Assembly (NCBI GenBank): GCA_023213395.1
Contig: CM041465.1
Coordinates: 89,845,741 to 89,909,740, forward strand
Length of the DNA stretch: 64,000 nucleotides
Direction: 5' to 3'
Origin: Cycas panzhihuaensis
Taxonomy: Eukaryota; Cycadophyta
The translations under genes were made by a program, and so were the position numbers. Within the stretch, counting starts at the first letter, position 1, and every line of letters begins with the position of its first letter. A model generated the notes under the pieces. The model made no database searches. It was not told the origin of the DNA and saw nothing but the letters and a program-made list of their open reading frames with translations. This document shows positions 35,361-47,090 of this stretch, piece after piece.

Positions 35361-35379
35361 ACCTTGCTCTGATACCCAA
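35361..35379 (-). other. Primer binding site of B
   Basis: The minus strand reads TTGGGTATCAGAGCAAGG after the LTR end, close to the initiator-Met-tRNA PBS with one additional G. Confidence 0.88.
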
Positions 35380-35714
35380 TGATGGAGCCGGAGGAGCAGA
35401 GCAGGACATCACGACGTTTTCATCTTGAGTACAACGGCAATTTTCAATAGAGTGGTGGTGTTAAATAAACACCAGGGAGGTATTCCCAACCCTTAAATAG
35501 AGAATTCAGGGAGGCGTCGGGTGCCATCACCCTAGCTGCACAACAATTAAGGTTAGTTTAAAAAAATATAAAAAATAAATAACAGTGTCATTACCTCACA
35601 TGAGTGGTCGGTCAAGGCGGTATTAAACGGCTCAAGGTGCCCTAGGGGCCCTCAAAGGTGGCTTTGAGGGGCCCTAAGCGCTCTAGTGCACAAACATTGG
35701 GATTATTCCCAACA
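35380..35714 (-). repeat. 5' LTR of B
   Basis: This is 335 bp from TGATGGAGCCGG to ATTCCCAACA on the plus strand. It differs from the 3' LTR at about 18 sites by eye, clustered around 35580 and 35620. Confidence 0.95.
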
Positions 35715-35719
35715 CAAAA

Positions 35720-35884
35720 ATCTAAAGAAAACAATGATTAAATAGAGCACATATATCAAAATAGCTAAATATTAATGAAAACTATGTAAAAAATATTTAT
35801 AAAACTTTATAAAATTAATAAAAATTAAAATATATGCTTGTCATAAAGTGGAATTGACGCTCTGATATAGGTGGCCAAGATCTA
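35720..35884 (-). other. D internal region next to the PBS
   Basis: This resumes D after B and matches 11325-11490 of D'. It is non-coding. Confidence 0.85.
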
Positions 35885-35897
35885 TACTCTGATACCA
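35885..35897 (-). other. Primer binding site of D
   Basis: The minus strand reads TGGTATCAGAGTATAG directly after the D LTR. Confidence 0.88.
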
Positions 35898-36133
35898 TGT
35901 TAGAATTGAAAATGCAATACAGAGTGGAACTCGTTAATGCACATAACTCAAGCCATATATAAAATACACTTATGAAATAATATTATATTAATCTATTATG
36001 AAGAGAGTACATAAGATTTCTAAATAAATGGTGGTGTTAAAGAATACTAAGGTTTATAACCCCATAAAATATATACTTGGGAGCAAGGAGGGAAACTTCC
36101 TCAACCTCTAAATTTAAAATAATATAAAATAAT
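35898..36133 (-). repeat. D 5' LTR, part next to the PBS (split by C)
   Basis: It starts TGTTAGAATTGAAAATGC. The last five bases (36129-36133, ATAAT) are the left target duplication of C. The rest of the LTR is at 51686-51789. Confidence 0.92.
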
Positions 36134-36492
36134 TATTAGGATAATGCCCAATTTACCTATGTAAATATACAATTAGGGCCCCTCAAAGCCACCTTGGGCC
36201 TCCCTAGGTTACCTCGGGCCACCTAGCAACCGCTAGTAGCCATGAAAAGAGCCGATGTAGCCACTTAAGTTAAGTATTTAATTAATTATTTAATATTTTA
36301 ATATTATTTTTGAATCTTGAATGTTGTCAAGTAGAGGCGTTTGCTGCCTCCCTAAATTGATCTATAAATAGGGTGAGAATACCTCCTTGGTATTTTTTAA
36401 CACCACCAACTCATAATTTGGAGATTTATTTTACACTTTGGAATAATATACTTGTGCTTGAAATCCACATGCTCTACACCTCACTTCCAACA
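36134..36492 (+). repeat. 5' LTR of C
   Basis: This is 359 bp from TATTAGGATAATGCCC (TG of the terminus mutated to TA) to CACTTCCAACA. TATA-like CTATAAATAGG is near 36361. Confidence 0.92.
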
Positions 36493-36494
36493 TT

Positions 36495-36506
36495 TGATAT
36501 CAGAGC
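36495..36506 (+). other. Primer binding site of C
   Basis: TGATATCAGAGC is one base away from the canonical TGGTATCAGAGC and lies 2 bp after the LTR. Confidence 0.88.
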
Positions 36507-37892
36507 GAGTGTTATTTGGATTAGGGAGTCTCATGACAACTTGTCATGGCTATTTTTTGTACGTGAATGATATTATTCCTTGATGGCATTAAAACCATAA
36601 AAAATATCATTTATATTTGTTAATATTTCGTATATAGTATGTTCATTTTATTTTTTTACTTTTTGGAACCATTCATAGCTAATTTAGAACCAGTGATTGC
36701 AGCATGCATGTTACTCAGAACTATTGCACATGAATGCTCATTTTATTTGCAATTGAATTCTCTAGCCATTAGAAGAAATTGCACCTAATTTCATTGCCTA
36801 CGCTAGGAGAAATCTCGCTCAAAGTCACTTTATACCTATTTTTGACTCATTTCGCTCTTTTGCGTCACTCTAAGCCTACAAGCGACCATTTGTCATAAAA
36901 TTTCACCAACATGTTACTATCTGGCATACCTAGCTACCCTTGAAATCTCATGAGAAATGGTGTTGTTTGTGGAGAGTTTGGATCAAGTGAACCTCCTCAC
37001 CCAAGTTTCTCATCATTTTTCTTTATTTTTTTAACCTATATCAAGTATTTTTTGAATTTGTTTTGTAAATCAAGTCTATATAGATGGCCACCCCTCATCT
37101 ACTTACAAGACTAGAGAATTTTGATCACATTCCAGTGCTTATACTGCTCAGAAATTACCTCTATTCCTCTATTTACTTATTTATTTTTATGTCACAGTCT
37201 TCATGCATACAAAAACATGATTAAAAAACTCCTATTTTTGATCGTTCTTGATCATCTGACTTTGTAGATGCAGGCATCCCTCCTTGCATGAGAAGATCAA
37301 AGCTCTCTGATTAATTTTGGTGATTATTTGGCCCACAATCCTCCTCTGCATCATCCATAGAGTTGTGCATTTTTTACGATTTTTTAATCATATTTTTATA
37401 TTGATTTATCAATGTTTATTTAATTAGTATCATAAAGTTTGATTAAATTTAATCTTTGTTAATAATTTTTGAGATACGAAGTTTTAAAAGGGTTTTTTCC
37501 CCCTTTGTCTTAGCTCCCACTCTTTAGTTGCATGTGACCTCATTGTTTGGACATTATTAAGAGGCACATATTATTTTCAAGTTACTTTTTAACTCCAGTT
37601 TATGTTTTGAGAGCTGACGAGCCTATTCCAAATTGTTTGAGGTCTACAGCCCTCCTAGAGATCAAGCTATGGTTTGAAATTACTCCATGTAATCGTGCTC
37701 CTTATTTTAAAAAGGGGATTATTTACTTTATTAAAATGTTTTATTGTGTTTTCACTTAAATAGGACCTATTATATTTTTTATTATAACCTACACCTGGAG
37801 TATCATATTTCAATGAAGCTAGTCTTATTAGAACCATATTTTAAAGATCTTTAGGGTGGTGTTATCACTTAACTGATTTGAGTCTATTTTAG
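36507..37892 (+). other. Leader of C, part before E
   Basis: This is AT-rich and non-coding and matches 12113-13499. The 70-codon frame at 37547-37759 starts with TTG, not ATG, and has a counterpart at 13154-13366 (about 80% identical residues by eye). It is noted but not called a gene. Confidence 0.75.
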
Positions 37893-38203
37893 TGAAAAAG
37901 GTTAATGTATCAAGGTCATTTGTGTAGATTAATTAAGTGACCTTATGATATATTGTTAGAATTAATCTCTTACTAAAATGTACTTTATGTGCATTTAGAT
38001 GTAATTTTGGGTTCATGTCATTAGGCGGGAAAATCCTAACCTTAATGCTCACCCTCAATAATAAAAGGCAAAATCTTAAGGAGGGAGTCATTATTCATTC
38101 TCACCTCTAAGCTTGCTCTCATATCTTATTTCATCTCTTTTTCATTCTCCATTGCCATTGTATGCATGTGAGTGATTTATTCCCTAGATTTATCCTTCCT
38201 TCA
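37893..38203 (+). repeat. 5' LTR of E
   Basis: This is 311 bp from TGAAAAAGGTTAATG to CCTTCCTTCA. It ends in CA three bases before the PBS region. Confidence 0.93.
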
Positions 38204-38205
38204 TA

Positions 38206-38220
38206 TGGTATCAAAGTTAG
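38206..38220 (+). other. Primer binding site of E
   Basis: TGGTATCAAAGTTAG follows the LTR, an initiator-Met-tRNA type PBS with a G-to-A change. Confidence 0.88.
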
Positions 38221-40130
38221 AAGATGATATATTCACTCCATTCCACTTGCATGGAGTTATTTTACCTCTCCTTCACCTTCATTGTTAAGTATTGAGAGTG
38301 CACTCATCATTTTTAAAATTTTAAGAGTTTAAAATTATATTACTTTGTATGTTACTACTTTCTCTATGTGTGTAGAATTTCAAAGGTGAAAAATATAGGT
38401 TTTTGAAGCCGTTCAATTGTCAGAATAGTCCCGGAAGCATTAAAGGCCTAAAATTTTATGAAATTTTTTACCATCTCAAATTTTGATAAAATTTGGTGTT
38501 TAGGGTCACCTTACCAAGGGGATCATTTTTTTCTTCTAAAGTAGCTTTAGATTTAGCCTATAACAGTAAGTTTTGGCTGAAATAAAAGGATAAAATTTAT
38601 AAATAAGTGACTTAAGGCACTTTTCCGAATAAAATCCTTTAAACATAAGCTAAAAATCTAAAATTTTTTTAAGGGATCTAGTATATTTATGTCTTATGAT
38701 CATTTTAAGATAAATCTCATCAAATTTCATCCATCGGTTAGTGACAGATGCTGAATTTGCCTACTCAACCCCACAAAGGACATTGTAAGGGCATTTGGGA
38801 TAGATTTTTTGCTGATTTTGGAGATGGTACAGAAAGAAAAGTTGATGTACATGTCAAGATGTAACTTTTGACATATTGAAGTTCAGATTCTGAGATAGTG
38901 GATCTAACAAGATTCTACTTTTATGTTTTTTTTTTTGGCAAAAATTGTTTTATGTCTTTTTAAAAATCTGACTTCATTACTCTATCAGAAATGACATTCT
39001 AAATACTTTTTCCTTCTTCCATAAATTCAAATCTCATTATTTACACATTCATACTTGTAATTTTTAGAAAATTTTGTCCATTAATCATTATTTATAAATT
39101 TTGTGAAAAAATCACAAAATATAGAATAATAACATAGATCTAGATTTAGAAAATTTAGTATTTTAGTGGTAATTTGATCTACTTTTTAGCCATTTATGGA
39201 TTTTGTATTAAAATTTCTAAAAACATATTTAAAAATATTATACTAAAGTAAGGAAAACCTTGGATCATAAGCAACATTTGGTTCCCCTACTAAATCTAGC
39301 ATACTTTTTCTATTTGCACATATAGCATAAAGCATCACATAAAACAACAATAACAATAAAGTAAGTACGAAAGGTAAGCAAACATATTTGGAAAATTTCT
39401 ATTTCAGTTTTTAGTTATTTAAAAATAACTTGTATTATTCCTAAAAGAATCTCATCCATATGATTTATACCACCAGTTCTTGACTTGTGCACACACTCAC
39501 CTTGGTTGAAATAGACCACAGTTGACTAAAGTCTGGGCCCTAAGGGAAGTGTGAGTTTCATACTAGGTATGGTCTTAACTAAAATAATCATGGAGGGACA
39601 GGTTAGCCATACTTATAGCCTCTAATTAAGGATAATCCTAATAACCACCCAGGAAAACTAAAAACCTTAATACAAGATTAAAATTAACTCAATCCAATAT
39701 CCATCATAACCATAGGATATGCATGTATTATTTGACTCTTTAAAGGATGTATATAGTTATTCACTAATGAACTAGGTAAGGACTAAGAGTACCTAGGCTC
39801 CACTGTGACTTGTATTTTATCACCAAGCCTAGATGCAAGTATTGTGGGTGAAGGTCCTAATAATATACTAGAAGCCTTAGGCAAAAAATCCTCACCTACA
39901 TTCAGACATAAGTTAGAGGTTAGTAGCATGACACATCACCACTCTTTGCCAGCTCTATATTAGGCCTTATTCTTACATCATTGCTTATACTCATTTTTTA
40001 TAGTTATTATAAAATACTTAATTATTACTTGTTTCTCATTATAGTATTTATTCCTACATCCCTGATGTGCTAGGTATATTAACCACATGTGTCAGTGGCA
40101 TATACTTCTATCATCTCTTCTGCTTCTTCA
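38221..40130 (+). other. Leader of E
   Basis: About 1.9 kb of AT-rich sequence between PBS and gag. No gene was recognised. Confidence 0.7.
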
Positions 40131-41280
40131 TCATCACCATCTCATATTAAAAGGCAAAGAAAATTGGGATTTATGGTACACTAGAGTTGAAAATGCTACA
40201 AAGTATGAAAGCCTTTAGAGAGCTTACTTACAGCCTACACCCATCATACCTACAACAGCTACAATACCTGCTTCTGGTGGATCCACTCTAATACCTCCTA
40301 CAGATGCTGCGACCAAACTACAATGGGAGATAGATGATGAAAAGATTCGTATAAGAAGTTTGTTCGTTACTGATCACTCCTTGTATAACTTGATTAATGA
40401 AAAGCAATATGATATAACCCAGAAGGTCCTTGAAGTTCTTAAGAAGAACTTTAATACCAAGTGAGATTTAGAATTTGTTCATCTTATTCTGAAAATGAAT
40501 AAATAAAAAATGCAGAAAGGATGAGCTTATGAAATAATAAATCTCTTTTGACCAATAAAACATGCAATTGATAAAGATTTTAAAACCCAATGTATCACTT
40601 GGGCATTCTTGATCCAATCATATCTACATGTCCCTGATTATAAAAACTTGCTTGGAAGTCTTCAATCTAGTGGAACATTGAAGATACTCAACTTTGAAGC
40701 ACTTGCCGATAAGTCCATAGAATTTGAGAAGACATTTAATACCAACTTTGTAGCCTCTGAATCTCTTCTAGATGCAGCCTTTGAGGTGGAAGAAGAAACT
40801 TGCTATATAAAAGTCAAGGTCCTTCTCATGGCATAGAAAATGACCAAGCAAGAGGAAGAGGAAGAAACATGGAAAATCATCCACAAGGTTAACCAAACCC
40901 TCAGTCACAGCCTTGATAGTCTCAAGGCCAAGGGCCACTTCAACAAAGGGTAAGACAGTCAGGCTAAACTAGTACCTCTTCAAGGACTAACAATCAAACT
41001 ATTATATCTGATCAGTATAACTGTAAAGGATACTTAGCAAAAGACTACAGAACTGCCACTTATAAGTTGGCTAAGTTCTAACTACAACATGGAGCTCACA
41101 ATGTTAAAGAAACTTGTGAAGAATCCTTTAGTGGTGCAGGTTTTGTATAAGTACACTTTTAAAGAATTGAGGGATCTTTAGCATCAAATACCATTGACCA
41201 ACCAAAAAGATACTTTGAAGCTCGATGTGGATGTATCACTTGTGAATCCCTTCACCAATGCCAAGTCCTATTAGAATTGT
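40131..41280 (+). pseudogene. gag: copia gag, element E, decayed
   Basis: Readable blocks: LESLLTAYTH-type text near 40210; a gag-core segment at 40609-40836 (LHVPDYKNLLGSLQSSGTLK, then SLLDAAFEVEEE); and a degraded zinc knuckle near 41020-41050 (CKGYLAKDYR, where the family has CxxxGHxxxxC). There are several stops and shifts. The start codon is not certain. Confidence 0.72.
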
Positions 41281-41289
41281 AAATAGCGT

Positions 41290-44200
41290 GGCTTTAATCG
41301 ATGGATAGTGGATCATGGACACAGGAGCAACTCAACATATGACATGCAATCGTAGCCTATATCAAATATTCAAGGAGTTATTCACATGGTTAATAAATCA
41401 CAATAACCTATTAAAGGAATTGGTAACACTCACTTAAAACTCTCAGGCTTAAAAGATTTTACATTACCTGATGTCTTATACATACCCAATCTCAAACAAA
41501 ACCTACTCTCCTTATCCACACTTGTCTTTTATAGATTTAATCTAAGTGTAACCATAAATGACCACACGCTCCTAGTCATTCATCCTCTAATTAATCAAGT
41601 GGTCTTGACTAGACATCTCTCTAGCAAACTCTTTCTACTAAATAGCTCTCCATCTTCCAAAGCCCATTGTGCCCAAAGCCCTTGTGCTAATGAAGATTTT
41701 ATATTTAATTATATCTTGACCCATCCAACATTATCACTTGAAGCTCTTTGACATACTTGCATGGGCCATGTTTATATTAATAGACTTAGAGATCTTTATA
41801 ACACTCTTCCAAATCTTCTAAAGTTCTCCTCTAAGCCCTTTAAATGTGAAGTTTGTATCATTGCCAAATCTCATCAACAACCCTTTCCCAAAAGTTAGTG
41901 GAAATTGAGCCATCCATTACAGTTGGTATACTCTGATCTGTATAGATCAATACCCATTCTTTTACTAAAGGTCAAGTTATATTACATCTCTTTTATTGAT
42001 GATTTCACTAAAAAAGTATAGGTAACTTTTCTACAAAAGAAATATAAAGTCTTCTGTGTATTTAAAGAATTTAAAGCTTGCACTGAAAAAGAGTTAAGTT
42101 ATCAACTTAAATATCTTCAAACTAATAATGGTAGTGAATATACCTCACATAAGTTTGAAAGCTACCTTCGAGACAATGGCATCAAGCATCAAACAATAGT
42201 AGCAGGTACCCCATAGTAAAATGGAGTTGCTGAGCGCATGAATAGGATAATCATGAACATGGCTCGAGATATGTTAGTATACAAAAATGTACCTACCTAA
42301 TTATATGCCAAAGTCATCTGGAAAGCTATTTATTATATCAATGTTGTTAGCCCATCAAAAGAAGGATAATCACCTAATGAAAAGTGGTCAAGACAAGCTC
42401 TCATTATTCACTACTTCAAAATTTTTGGCTTTACATGCTATGCTCACATTCTAGATGCAGATCGAAATAAACTCCGGACAAGGGCACTTAAAGGCATCTT
42501 TGTTGAATACCCTATGGATAATAAAGGGTATAAGGTCTTTATACCTTCATAATAAAAAATTATCATTACCAAAGATATTATTTTTAGAAAGACAAAGGAT
42601 CAGTTGCTTAGACTGAACTCCAAAATACCTTCATGCTACTATAATAATATTATCAAGTGTGATGTTCAAATTCTAAAATTTTGGTGGCGGGGGGGGAGGG
42701 GGATAGACATAAATTACTCCAAATATTAGAAGCTAATAATAGAACCTCAGAGGATACAAGTTGTGACTCTAAATTGATGAGTGCACATCTAGTACCATCC
42801 TTTAAAGATAACAGAGTTAACAAAGGTAAGCCATTATAGAAAAACCATCCTCTCCACCTTTAATTGACAAAGGCAAAATAGTGGTAAAAGGACCATCTTC
42901 CTCATGCGCATCAACATGCTCCTCACAACATGATCATTTTAATAAATAAGATGAGAATAAAGAAGTTGAGGAAATGAGGACCTCATTCCCAACTCGAGGA
43001 TCTCATGAAGCTTGCCAACTCAATAAGGACATACGACCAGATGAGGTGGGTAAAACTGGCACTCAAAGTACCTAAAGAGTAAGGATGTAGGAATCATTAT
43101 ATACTGAGCTTGAATTGACAGAACTGCACCTTACTCTTAATGAAGAGCCTCTAATATACCAAGAAGTTATAAAGCATGTGACTTAGAGAAATGCCATAAT
43201 TGAAGAGTACCAATCTCTTATCAATAATAGTACATAGGAGCTCACTGATCTACCACTTGGTAGAAAGGTAGTTCAGAAATAAATATAGATTAGATGGTAC
43301 CCTTAAAGAATACAAGGCAAGGTTAGTAACTAAAGGATTTACACAAAAGGAAGGTATCGACTACACTGAAGTCTTTGTGCCTACAACCAAGTGGCCTACA
43401 ATTAGAACTCTTATAGCCTTAGCTGCTCAATAGGGTTAGAAAATTCACTAGCTTGATATTAAAATCATGTTTCTCAATGGAGATCTTGAAAAAGAAATTT
43501 ACATGGCTCAGCTATGAGGATATGAGATCAAAGGTCAAGAGCATAAGGTTTGCAAGCTCAGAAAGTCTTTGTATAGCCTTAAACAAGCCCCTCATGCTTG
43601 GTTTGCTAAGTTGTTTGAAAGAATGAAGCAACTTGGATACAAGATTTGTGACTACCAAGATATTGATGCAACATTATTCATCAAGCACTAAAAGGATAAA
43701 GTCACTTATATCATAACCTTTATGGATGGTATACTAGTAACAGGTAACAGTGAACAGGTAATAAGCTAGCTGAAAAAGGATCTTAGTAAAAGGTTTGAAT
43801 TATCTAAATTTAGTTTGATGAAATATTACTTGGAAATTAAAGTAACACAAAAGAATGGAAAAAAATTTCTCTCTTAAGAAAAATACATCAACGATCTTCT
43901 AACCAAGTTTTAGTTAGAAGATGCTCGACTAGTGGCTTTACCTATGGACCCTAATACCAAACTCTCAGTTGATGGTGACACTTAAGAGGCAGACACAACA
44001 CTCTATAGGAAACTTGTAGGTAGTCTCACCTATACTACCAATATAAGGCCAAATATTGCACACTCTATTCTTACATGATTCATGACAAATCCTAAGTAGA
44101 ATCATTAGTAGGCTACAGTTCAAGTGTTAAAATACCTAAAGATAACTGGTAAATTTGGTCTTTTGTATGAACTTAATAATGAATTTAATATTTTTATATA

Positions 44201-44625
44201 CATATAGTCAGATTTTGCAGGAGATAAAGATATAAGAAGATCTATGTCTAGGTATGTAACGTTTCTTAGAATAGCACCAATATCATAAAGATCTAGATAA
44301 TAGAAGATAGTTATGGATTCAACTATTGAATATGAATACATTACTACTTTTGAGACCAACAAGGAAGTGATATCGCTTAAAAATTTATTGGAAACATTGA
44401 ATATCGCCCAAACAAGTCCTATCCAACTTCGTGTAGATAATTAATCAATAATCTACATGGCAAAAAATCTTGTATTTTATGATCATACTAAACACATAAG
44501 TATGAAAGTTCATAGAATTAGAGAACTTATTCATGACGATACAATTCAACTAGAATACTTCCCCACAGCAAATCAAGTGGCTAATATCTTCACCAAACCA
44601 CTACAAAAGATGGAGTTTAAATAGT
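41290..44625 (+). pseudogene. pol: copia pol (PR-IN-RT-RH), element E, decayed
   Basis: The protease active site, WIMDTGATQHMT, is near 41309 and intact. The GAG-pre-integrase and zinc region lies at about 41740-41890 (CMGHVYINRLRDLY, CEVCIIAKSHQQPFP). The integrase core spans about 41920-42300 (LQLVYSDLYRSIPIL, FIDDFTKKV, QTNNGSEYTS, then NGVAERMNRIIMNMARDML). The integrase C-terminus is near 42420 (FKIFGFTCYAHILDADRNKL). Reverse transcriptase lies at about 43200-44000 (VCKLRKSLYSLKQAPHAWF); the catalytic YVDD is changed to FMDG near 43722. RNase H runs from about 44030 to 44620, with HTKHISMKVHRIRELI and VANIFTKPLQKMEF. More than a dozen stops occur, often TAG. Confidence 0.92.
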
Positions 44626-45100
44626 TCTGAAGATAGCTCGACCTTAGGGACTCCATCTTTGACTGATCAAAGAAGATGGCAACATGATCATCATACTCTA
44701 TTTTTTTCATGAAAACCTCTTGTGGGCATAGAAGAATAAGAGTAAGTCTCTACTTTATCCTATTTTTGAAAACCCTATATGGGCATGAAAGGATAAAGGT
44801 TATATTAGTTTTAGAAAATCAGAACCTATGAAAACCTGGAAGGGCATAGGGGATAACCAAATAGTATATGGAGACTTAGTAGATTAAGATGCACATTTAA
44901 GCTACTTGGCTATCACGTTACATCAAAGATCTACCTTAGTCATTTTGATTTATAAAAAGGACTATAGATCTTAGAAAGTCTGTGGGTTTTTATTCCCCAT
45001 GAGGTTTTTCCTACAAAAGTGTCATTTATAATTTTAATATAATAATGAGGCTCAAATAAAGACCTCATAGAATAGATTTTCTCAAAATGACCTTCCACCA
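44626..45100 (+). repeat. E 3' untranslated region with three-copy repeat
   Basis: Between the RNase H and the polypurine tract, three diverged units beginning GAAAACC and containing GGGCAT lie at 44711, 44768 and 44830 (spacings 57 and 62 bp). The rest is unremarkable. Confidence 0.7.
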
Positions 45101-45113
45101 TTAAGGGGGAGAT
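45101..45113 (+). other. Polypurine tract of E
   Basis: TTAAGGGGGAGAT lies directly before the 3' LTR start TGAAAAAGG. Confidence 0.88.
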
Positions 45114-45425
45114 TGAAAAAGGTTAAGGTATCAAGGTTATTTGTGTAGATTAATTAAGTGACCTTAGGATATATTATTTGTATTAGTCTCTTAATGAAAT
45201 ACACTTTATACGCATTTAGATGTGATTTTAGGTTCATGTCATTAGGCAAAAAAATCATAACCCTAATGCTCACCCTCAATAATAAAAGGTAAAATCTCAA
45301 AGAGGGAGTCATTATTCATTCTCACCTCTAAACTTACTCTCATATTTTTGTTTTATCCCTTTTTCATTCTCCATTGTCATTGTATGCATGTGAGTGATTT
45401 ATTCCCTAGATCCATCCTTCCTTCA
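45114..45425 (+). repeat. 3' LTR of E
   Basis: This is 312 bp from TGAAAAAGGTTAAGG to CCTTCCTTCA. It is clearly homologous to 37893-38203. Confidence 0.93.
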
Positions 45426-45430
45426 TTCAG

Positions 45431-47090
45431 TTGAGTTTTAATTAATCAAAGTGAGAAATTATTTTTAGTATTTATTCTATTAGCCATAAAGAGGTCTGAT
45501 CACGATTTTTATAATAACTTGGTCATTTTAGCTCTAATTTCATGAGCATAAGTACCATTGGTGTTTCAAATCACTTCATGTTGGAATCAGTTTCATTATA
45601 TTTTGACATTATTTTGTAGGCCTTTAAAGCTGTTTAATTTGAGATTCCATTTCATCCCTAAACAGGCTTATGTAGTAATATTTTTTAATCATTTTTTCAT
45701 TTCAAACAATTCTATTTATGTATTATCTACTACTAATGAATTTTTTGGAGTTATTATTGACCTTTCATATATATTAGAAGCTATTTTGTAGCCAACTAGC
45801 ACCAGTTTTAGCTCCTTAAGCTTCAAGAAACCTAAGTATAGTAAAATATTAAATAGTACTATCTACCTTAATTTTATTTCACTTTTTGAATTATCAAATA
45901 AATATAAATAGTTTCTTGCTACTTTTAATCACTTTAAGCATGGTTTCTATTTAAAAATTGTAAAGTTTTATATAGTTATTTTTATTCTTATAAATTAACA
46001 TTTTGGCATTTAAAATCTAATATCTTTGTCTTGCATATTAGTCAAGCAATCATTTTATTCTTTATCAAAGGCTTTAGTCCTTTTTTCTCAACTTAAAATT
46101 TATAAAAGTTTAGTTTCAAGGTTCATTAATTAGTTATTTATTTCACAAGTTTAATTCAATATTCTGAAAGTTAATTGACATTCAAGTATTAAGGGCTTCT
46201 TATTACATTACATTACAATCAAAAGAGCATATAGCTTCTTATCTTTCTTATAAAAGTATATCATTGAAAGCATTAGATTGCATAGTAGCATATGTTTCTT
46301 GGTTCATTTAAAGGAAGAACAGTATCCTTAATTATTTTACTTATTTTTATTGTGATTTAATATAAAAATGTATATCATATCTTCATTTGATATGTATATT
46401 TTTTGTCTTGCTTGAAAGATTTATAAGTTATATTTATTTCTTGAATAAAAGAAATCTTAACAAGGTTAAGTAAAACCACATTTAAATTAAAATTTACTCT
46501 CACATTAATAAAGATAATTTGTACATTAACCACATCTTTTCTTGCCTTGTAAGGAAAATGGTTAAGACCACTAAAGTTACTACCATGCACATGCTAATTG
46601 GCCTACTCATATTGGATGAGAAAAGTCATTGACTATAAGTTGTATTAGGTGGTAGGTTGAGGTGAAGAACCAGTATTTATCAAAGTCTAGAGACTAAGGC
46701 TAGACCCGAAAAGGGTGAGTGCCTTAGTTAGTTCAACCTTCACCTTAGATCTGTCGCTAGGTATAAGTATGGCACATGTGGACTAATGGCTCAGGGGATG
46801 TAACAACCTTTATAATAGCCCACGTGTTGAGGTATATCAAGCCTTGAGCTCACATACCGATATATTAAGTTCTTATTTTGTCACTTATGGGCAGGCACCA
46901 CTAGATAGAATAGCAACTAAAGGTTTCCTTAAAGACCCTTAGACGTAGAGACTAGAAGCCTTATTAGGGAGTAGGACACTTGAAAAACCTTGGGTAAAAC
47001 TTTAAACATTATTTCTTGGATTAAATTTTAAACTCAAACCTTTGAATACCTTATTTTATCTATCATTTTTTTTAAAACCTTGGCTAAAAG
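45431..47090 (+). other. Leader of C, part after E, with conserved module
   Basis: This matches 13500-15173 of C'. The conserved copia leader module lies at about 46540-46990 (GGCCTACTCATATTGGATGAG near 46600), ending about 100 bp before gag. There is no coding content. Confidence 0.8.

Larger units (their letters stand above)
27298..35714 (-). mobile_element. Ty1/copia element B, complete
   Basis: This is a complete 8.4-kb copia element on the minus strand. LTRs are at 35380-35714 (5') and 27298-27634 (3'), flanked by CAAAA at 27293-27297 and 35715-35719. The uninterrupted target CTACAAAAATC is visible in D' at 11317-11327. Order on the minus strand: LTR, PBS, leader of about 3.5 kb, gag (31853), pol, polypurine tract, LTR. 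The two LTRs agree at about 95% by eye, making B one of the younger insertions here. Gag and pol carry few stops compared with C, E and F, but are still not intact. Confidence 0.97.
37893..45425 (+). mobile_element. Ty1/copia element E, complete, inserted in the C leader
   Basis: LTRs are at 37893-38203 and 45114-45425. Flanks are TTTAG (37888-37892) and TTCAG (45426-45430), a 5-bp duplication with one transition. The uninterrupted site TTCAG is present in C' at 13495-13499, with both flanks matching. This is a different copia lineage from A/B/C/D. By eye the LTRs are about 88-90% identical. Coding parts hold many TAG/TAA codons. Confidence 0.96.
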
